DNA from: Diplosphaera chodatii
Lineage: Eukaryota; Chlorophyta; Trebouxiophyceae; Prasiolales; Stichococcaceae
Assembly: GCA_032358165.1 (NCBI GenBank)
Contig: JAALGY010000038.1
Location: 2,232,001 to 2,296,000, forward strand
Reading direction: 5' to 3'
DNA length: 64,000 bases
Below are positions 57,352-64,000 of the stretch, in pieces. Position 1 is the stretch's first letter. The number at the start of each line of letters is the position of its first letter. A model generated the notes under the pieces. It ran no database searches, was not told where the DNA came from, and saw only the letters and a program-made list of their open reading frames with translations. A program made the position numbers and the translations under genes.

Positions 57352-59480
57352 TCAACCTGAGCTGGACTTCAGTGATAGGACATTGGCAAAGAAGTACGCA
57401 GCTGTTGCCACGTTGCCCTGCACCAACGGCACACAGATGTGACCGCCACGCATATGTACATGCGTGAACCACCCGCAAAGCATGCAGGAGCTGGGCCGCC
57501 CGGCTGATCCCCTCACATGCTGCTGCACAACACGATCCAGTTGCAACGACACGCGGCAGAGGCTGCGGGCGCACCTGGGCCCAGTATCTGCAGACGAAAA
57601 TTGTGGCGTCCAGGTTGGGGTAGGCGGCGTCCTTGCAGTTGGCCGCGCCACACCCCAGATCTGTTGTGGCCTTCCAAACCACCTGTATGACACGAGGCCT
57701 CCTGAGCATTGGTAGAGGCCAGATGCCAAGTGCTGGTGCTTTTACGTACGCGTACAAGTGAGGTGGGACCGCCATGTTGACATGTTGACTCCACCCACAA
57801 TGCACATCGCACGCCGAAAAACAACAGGCGGCTGCATGCTGAGACGTTTCCCGCACCGCGGTGAAGTGGCCGGTGCCGGCGGTGAACCCGGGGCTGCTGT
57901 AGTTGTAGGCGGCGATCTCGGCGTACCAGGCAGCCACCGCTGATAGCCAGCCGTTCACCAGCGGGTGCGCGGTGTTGGGGTAGTAGAACGCCTCGTACAG
58001 GTTCTCCCCCTGGCCGGCCGCGCCCGAGTGCTGGAATGTGCACCTGGCCGCAGTGGCACCCCTCGTCACCCGACGGCTGGCTAACTTCAGGACTACACTG
58101 CTATGCATGATGCAACGGCAGGCAGGGCACTGCAGGGCAGTGTCCCATGACATGTCTAGGCACAAACCATAGGAGGCTGGAGGTGCATGGTATGCAGGCC
58201 TTGAACAAGACACTAAATGTGATGTCAGTGACGCGGTGATCAAGTCGGGCTGTGGTTGCAAGGGGTTGGCGCACTTGTTGGCGTAAGCCTGCGCCGAGGC
58301 TGCCATGGTGGCGTTCCACACGAGCGGCCCTGTGTTGACGTGCTTTGCTCGTGCCTGCAGGGTCGGGGAACTGCAGCAGATGAGCACTGCATGATGACAG
58401 CACCAATCGCACCTCCACGGTAGTGCCGCTGGATGTCAACCAACCTTGTGCAGATTGCAGGTATCTGCACCGCACCGCATTGTGCGTGTCCGTGATGTTT
58501 CTAGTCAAGTCGTTGTAGGTGTAGTAGGTGGCGGAGGGGGCGGGCGTTGGCGCCTGTTTGGCACCTGCGCTGCTTCCTGCTGCCGCTGCCGGCGCAGCTG
58601 TCGGCGCTGCAGTCGGGGTCGGAGCGGCGGTGGGCACCCTCGTGGGATTGGCGGTCGTGCTTTTGCTAGCGGATGCGGCTGCTGCTGCTGTGGGCTTCGG
58701 TGTGGCTTTTGGGGTTGGCTTCGGCGTCCGCGCAGGGGTGGGCGTTGGCCGCGCGGCCTGCCGCTGCACCGCCTGCTGCTGGGCCTGCGTATGTGATCCG
58801 CCTGGTGGCGCTGTCGCGGACAGGGGCTGAAGTACCCGGTCCGATGGTTTCCGGGGCGCCTTCTGTGCAGCGGTGCCCGCAAAAGTGGCACACATCCCGC
58901 ACTCCACTGCACAATAGCCGTGCGTCCGCATGTCCGGGTTCTCGCACCTGCCGATGGTCAATCGTGCACTTATTGTACACAACTAGACGTGTGGAGGCGG
59001 GTACAGTTGATCACTCAGAAGGCTGGCACTGCTGCTGATGGCAAAGCTGGCGGGTGTGCTGAGGCTGGTACAGAAGACAAGGCATTCAAAGCGCACCAGC
59101 CCCACGACTTCAGCAGCGGGCACGAGCGCCCGCCTGGAGGCTGCACGTCGAAGCAGGCGGCGGCGGCGGCGGTGGTGGCGTTGCCGGCCAGCAGGCGTCG
59201 GCTGCGCTGCTGCTGCTCCTGCTGAACAAACGCCATCTGCTGCCCTGCCGCCTGCGGGGCAAGGTCACACAGGATGGGTGTGTCATGGATAGCGCTTCCG
59301 GTGGGCGGTGTACATCATTCAGGAGTGAGATGCGAGCTCGCAGCCGCGCCAAAGCTGCAAGCGTACAGGACATGCACGGGTGGCCAAGTCATACCGTGGC
59401 CAAGTCATCTTGGGTGCAGGCGGTGCGCAGTGCCAGCAGGGCCACGAGCAGGGTGCTGCTGACTGACAGATGCTTGTGCG
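57352..59480 (-). CDS. Secreted ShKT-CAP protein (PR-1/SCP family), first exon uncertain
   Basis: Minus-strand exons in order: a hydrophobic signal-type exon near 59473-59398 (LSVSSTLLVALLALRTACTQ) that lacks its own Met, so a start exon lies upstream; 59251-59097 (AAGQQMAFVQQEQQQRSRRL, then CFDVQPPGGRSCPLLKSWGW); 58947-58476, which completes a six-Cys ShKT module (CENPDMRTHGYCAVECGMC), adds a Thr/Pro/Ala linker and opens the CAP domain (DTHNA); 58354 onward (ARAKHVNTGPLVWNATMAAS, AYANK); CTFQHSGAAGQGENLYEAFY and GWLSAVAAWYAEIAAYNYSS with GTGHFTA; VVWKATTDLGCGAANCK and VCRYWAQ; and a last exon GNVATAAYFFANVLSL ending at 57352. All CAP signatures (HNAAR, GENL, GHFT, VVWK, CRY) are present. CAP proteins are extracellular; functions range from sterol binding to defence. 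ShKT is a small disulphide domain. The neighbour on the other strand is also a CAP protein. Confidence 0.82.
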
Positions 59481-60535
59481 CCCTCTGCGATCAGCAGCCG
59501 AGCTGTAGGTCTCGTCACTTCATGTGTCACTGTAGTGCTACACGTTCGAGGACCTGGTCAGCCACACTGGCCGAAGGGCATGCAGCCACCGGCAGCAGAT
59601 CGTCGCGCGCATGTACGCTGCAGTGTTTGATCTCTTTACTTGGTCATAGACGCTGCGCACCTGTGGCATGCTCGATTGCTGCGTCCAGTCGCAATAATCC
59701 GGATCTGCTCGGCTCCGACACACAAGCTCTGCGCTACAAACAGCTACTACAGGGGTGTGACCCGTGCAGACATCTATCACAGATGTATCGATCGGCTTGT
59801 ATGCGCCCTCGAGGTGAACGAATCGCGGCCTGGCTGTACAGCGCTGGCCACAGTGATGCGAATTCCTGGTACACGCAGCAAGCGGCCTTCCGACTACTGG
59901 GGTCCTGTGTCCTGAGGCCGGCAAACTGATACGCAGTCTTTCTGTAACCGCATAGATGTGGTTGCACACACTGTTCGCAGCGGAAGCGGCGCTGCGGACC
60001 GTGCAGTACACAACTGCAATTAGCTTGCGTGGATGGAAGTAGGATGGCAAGGAAGGCTGTACTTCATCGGGCCGAGTAACCTGTCCGTATCCGCGGCAGC
60101 CTGCGTTGGTGGCATTTCAGTCAGCAAAGCCGCGCAACAGCTCACTGATTGCTAGAAATCACCAAGCCACTGCGCGCGTGCGGGAACATGCCTTCATAGG
60201 CCTGTTGGGCGAGTACGTAACCGGCAGCCAGCGCAAGGATGGCACGCGTAACACAGCGCAAGCTTTCTTCTTCACAGCCGACAAACCGAGACTTGAACAG
60301 CATTTGGAGGTAAACCCCGTCAGGTGAGCCTGCTAGCCAGCACAATGCCGGCCTGTGGATCGATCACGATCAGTAGTCATGCAGGTCGCATGACGCCCCG
60401 CCGGACTTCTACGACGCTCGGCTGGGCAATAGTGTTATGCATAGCCTGAGGTTTACGTTTGATGGCATAAAGACACTCTCTCCGATCCTACGCGTGCATG
60501 CCCACTCTGAATCGTGCACTTGGCAGGGGGCAACC
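59481..60535. promoter_or_regulatory. Divergent region between two CAP genes
   Basis: About 1 kb between the minus-strand ShKT-CAP gene and the + strand proline-linker CAP gene. It should contain both promoters and the unresolved first exon of the minus-strand gene. No motif could be assigned with confidence. Confidence 0.4.
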
Positions 60536-63500
60536 ATGCCGGGGCGTATGAACAGCTGGTTGGTGTTGGCAGCCGCGGCACTACTGCTTGCCCTAGGCAG
60601 CACACAGGTGCATACCTCTCTAATGGCCAATCTGTGCTCATCATCCACACAAACCGCGTAGAAAGGCTGTGTTGTTGCGCTGTATTCTGTCATCAGCATT
60701 CGTTCGGCCCGGCCGGATGGTGCATATCGTCAGCAGCCGCGCGCCACGACTTTGGATCCCCCGTCTGTCTCAAACGATCTGTGGCTCTTCTTCTACGTAG
60801 GCCTCTGGAGAGGATGCGCAGGCGGCAGCGGCAGCAGGTGATTCACCTGCTCTGCTGCACGCCATCACTGCAAAGCAGTACACAGTGCCCACTCGCAGCC
60901 GCGATCAAATAGCTGCCACCCGCGCTGAAATGTTTCTTTGGGGCAATATGATTCTCTTTGAGCCAGCAGCAGGCAAACATGAGGCTGTCTATCATGCCCC
61001 TGTAGGTCTGAAGCTGCGCATGCTCGAGTGACCTGACCTGCGGCAGTTGCCCACTTGCAGGATCTCCAGAGCGGCTTGTGCAGCTGGCACACAGTCTGCG
61101 CGCAAGGGGGCAGCGCCAGGTGCTTTCTGTCGGCCCGCTGCCAAATGCGGCCGGCAGCAGCGATGCTTCTGCGGCAGATGGCGGGGTTTTCACCGCTGGG
61201 CGGCAGCTGGCCGCAGCGCCCGCGCGGATCACATACACCCCAGCATGGCAGCTCTACAAGGTCTGGATTCCATAGGTCGCACGCTGTGATGCTTTCGTGG
61301 CCGGTCAATCCTGAGACCTGCTGGTCCCAGTCAATTCCAGCTGTGGGCCTGGGCGCACATCTGATCGACTGGAAGCAGCCAATTGCGCGATGATGTGCGG
61401 CGGCTGAGTCAAAAGCACTGGTGTACCACCTGCAGCCGAAGGCGGCAACCAGCGTCTACTGCATCGCCAAAGCCAACGCGCTCGCCAACAAGGAGGCGCA
61501 GCAGATGGCGACGATCACAGTTCCGGCGGCCACCAACAACGCAGCGGTAGGCACCTGGGCCGCGCTCGCAAAGGGGGCGGCCCTGTCGGTGGCGGGGCCC
61601 GCCGCCAGCCGCATGTGCCCCACGGCGGCAGCCATCAAGGTATGTACGGTTTGCACCGCCGTGCAGCTGTGAAGCACTGCAGCGCATAGCCCCCCCTGCT
61701 GGATGCAGCACGAGGTGGTGCACATCTTGGCGAGGCATGGGCCCGTTGACTGGCCTGCCTCGCTTCCTGTGGCGTTGGACAGTGAGGCAGGGTCTGACGT
61801 CGCCTCTCAATCGATGTAGGCCACCGCTGCGTCGGCTGCCGGCAAGGTCGGCACCGTGTGCTGCGCCGCCAAGGCGGCCTGCGAGTACAAGGCCATGGAC
61901 GTGTACTTCATGCAGACAGGTGCACATGTACACTCCGCCCTTGCTTGTGGTGCTACTCTCCGTCGTGCTGCAGTGGCTGCTGTCTGTTGAGTCTGCCGGA
62001 ACTAGTGTATGCAGTGGAGCAATGTGTGCAGCACTTTCCCCACTGGCAGATGTCGAGCCAGGCTGCCACCGCCCTGTAGCGAGTCTCACCATCTGCTCGG
62101 TGCATCTGCTGCAGCCCTGACGGTGAGCGCGCTGCCGGACTCGTGCACCCTGGCGGTGTCGTTGGCGGCAAATGCGGTGCGCGTGAACGTGTACAACGCC
62201 AACTACAAGGGCACCGCCGTGGGCAGCCTCGTGAACAAGGCCGGCAGCGTGGACCTGCGGAAGTACATGGTGAAGGGCGCCAACCGGGTGGTGCTGACGC
62301 TGCTCAACAACAGGTGCGCCTGCCCTGCAGCGGAAAGTGTTCTGACCATGTGGCGATAGGCAAGCCGTGCCCCTCTCTCCTCATGGTGCCTGCTACGTCC
62401 TGGTATCAGCAGCCACGCTGAGGGACCATGTGTTTACATTGCCCCACATGCATGTGCACTGCAGTGCGACTGCCAGGAACGCCACATGACGCCATCGTCA
62501 CAGCTGTGATCGGATGTCAACAGGTGCAAGAACGGCAAGGCAGCCGACAGGGCACGCGCGTTTGCGACGCTGTCGTGCTCGGCGCCCGCGCCCAAGCCGC
62601 CGCCGCCGCCGCCGCCGGTGAAGAAACCTCCGCCGCCGCCGGTGAAGAAGCCGCCTCCGCCGCCAGTCAAGAAGCCCCCGCCGCCGCCGGTCAAGAGCCC
62701 GCCGCCACCGCCGCCCAAGCTGCCCCCGCCCCCACCTCCGAAGGTGCTGACACGGCTGTCTCGCAGCATGTGTATCAGGGTTGCACTGCACTGCATACGC
62801 TTATAGACGTGCACCGCGTATGCACGCGGATAGACGGCTGCACGGCTAAGCTTGCGACGTATGCACGGCTGTCGGGCTGTCAGACAGCTTGATCTGATGG
62901 GATCACAAACCAACATTTGCTCTGTGCGATGCTGCGATGGCACTCTAAGCCTTCTGAAGGCCTTCTAGTACTGATCGAAGATGTCTTTAACCGTTGCTGC
63001 GCATGCACGCCGTTGTTAACGGTCAAATTGCTGCATGTAGCTGAGTTGGCAGTTAGTCATCGACCTGCTGACGTCGGCCGAGATCAATCAAGATCCTTGC
63101 AAGCGTATATACGTATACGCAGCCATACGCGTGCATACGTCGCACTTCATGCAGAAATGCCGTATAGTGCAACCCTTGTGTATCCGGATTGTCTTCTCTT
63201 TACATCACGTCCGAGGTGCCCATCTTCAAGAAGAAGGCAGTACCTGCCTCAACAGCTGTCGTATCCGCCGGCAGGCGTCGCCTACACCACCCACAGCAGC
63301 ATTGCATGCACCTGCCCCAACCTCAAGTTGGGAGTGGCAGACTGACGACAACCGTGATGACTCCAGGCGTCGCCGCCGCCGCCGCCGACGGGGCCGGTCG
63401 GCACCTCGCCGAGCTCGCCGCCGCCGCCGGCCGCCACCGAGATCCAGACCATCGAGGTCCAGGCGCACAACGAGAAGCGCGCCAAGCACCAGGCGACCGG

Positions 63501-63958
63501 CAACGTCACCTGGGACACGGGCCTCGCCAGCGGAGCCCAGAGCTGGGCCAGCGGGTGCGCTCTCGCCTGCGGCATGTGAATGACTTCGGCGGTGACAAAC
63601 CTTAGCGGGGCGCCTCATGCGTGACTCCTGCGCTCGAGACGAACCTGGTCCTGTCCTCAGCCGCAGCAGCACATCGGTGCAACGCTGATGCAGCAAGGAG
63701 GTGTGGAGTGCCTGCATACGGTCTGCAGCACCACACAGCTGCGTCTGATCTGTCGGTGGTGGACGACAAAGCAACTGATGAAGTGGCCAGGCTAGAGACT
63801 GCCATCCTGAGCCCGGTGTGAGACTTCACTCGCAGGTGCCACGGCATCGAGCACAGCTTCACGCCAAACACAGGGGAGAACACGTACTACTCGTTCGCAA
63901 CGGCTCAGGAGGCGCTGGGCACGCCGGCCTTCAACTTCCAGGACGCCGTGGACTCCTG
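60536..63958 (+). CDS. Secreted proline-linker CAP protein (3' end outside window)
   Basis: Nine exons close in phase: 60536-60607, 60801-60837, 61061-61260, 61436-61639, 61820-61919, 62115-62313, 62524-62743, 63367-63554, 63836-63958; the last donor (gtgggc) is at the window edge, so the gene continues. It starts with a signal peptide (MPGRMNSWLVLAAAALLLAL). About 270 residues of an unrecognised Cys-containing extracellular region follow (AATSVYCIAKANALANKEAQ, VGTVCCAAKAACEYKAMDVY, DSCTLAVSLAANAVRVNVYN, VDLRKYMVKGANRVVLTLLN), vaguely like green-algal matrix proteins. Then an extensin-like linker of KPPPPPV units, and a CAP domain (VQAHNEKRAKHQ, VTWDTGLASGAQSWASG, CHGIEHSFTPNTGENTYYSF, FQDAVDSW) cut off by the window end. 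The proline linker should be hydroxylated and glycosylated. The protein is probably a cell-wall or matrix component. Confidence 0.85.
62600..62743 (+). repeat. Tandem KKPPPPPV-coding repeats (extensin-like)
   Basis: Codons for KKPPPPPV occur three times in tandem (about 62621-62692), flanked by longer Pro runs ending in KSPPPPPPKLPPPPPPK. The DNA units are nearly identical 24-mers, so copy number may vary between strains. Confidence 0.85.
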
Positions 63959-64000
63959 GTGGGCACCGTAACATTCTTGCGCAGTAACCAGTCCAGCACA

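Noticed and set aside
1..64000. tRNA, rRNA, CRISPR arrays, intact transposons or viral genes
   Set aside because: No T-arm consensus, rRNA core sequence, regular repeat-spacer array, transposase, reverse transcriptase or capsid-like motif was seen on either strand; a covariance-model scan would be needed to exclude small RNAs.

Overview
This window is nuclear DNA of a green alga, most likely a core chlorophyte. It is GC-rich. Genes are cut by many short GT-AG introns with 'tgcag'-type acceptors, and coding exons are mostly 30-300 bp. Several products carry plastid transit peptides (a plastid-type release factor 2, the rubredoxin RBD1, a plastid ankyrin protein). Wall-type proline-rich modules and a plant-type telomere motif (AAACCCT) also point to the green lineage. 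No rRNA, tRNA, CRISPR array or intact transposon was seen. Coordinates of split genes are given as spans; exon limits I could phase by reading frame are in the evidence.

Left part (1-20406): the 3' end of SEC16 on the + strand faces a run of minus-strand genes. These are a small plastid LEA-like protein (5320-6691), a secreted or membrane protein built from four degenerate ~35-residue repeats plus a C-terminal membrane anchor (6981-8609), a secreted CotH-type kinase (8907-13607), plastid release factor 2 (14467-17966), and an intronless plastid-type Ser/Thr kinase with HGD instead of HRD (18778-20406).

Middle (21005-39564): a complete secreted subtilase (14 exons, 553 aa), an unrecognised + gene, an unrecognised minus gene, a type II membrane glycosyltransferase-like gene, rubredoxin RBD1, a small coiled-coil protein, and a probable plastid protein of unknown function.

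Right part (40360-64000): two convergent sialate-O-acetylesterase-like (SGNH) paralogs, one with 11 exons and one with none; an ankyrin/STI1 protein resembling AKR2 but with a plastid transit peptide; a 12-exon bZIP factor whose introns hold decayed copies of its own DNA-binding exons, a telomere-like tract and a G-quadruplex motif; and a divergent pair of secreted CAP/PR-1 proteins, one ShKT-CAP and one with an extensin-like linker before CAP (cut by the window end).

Functionally the window mixes housekeeping (ER exit sites, plastid translation, photosystem II biogenesis) with many secreted or cell-surface proteins (subtilase, CotH kinase, two esterases, two CAP proteins, repeat protein). 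Many neighbours are divergent pairs that may share promoters. All names come from motifs read in the translation, not from database searches.
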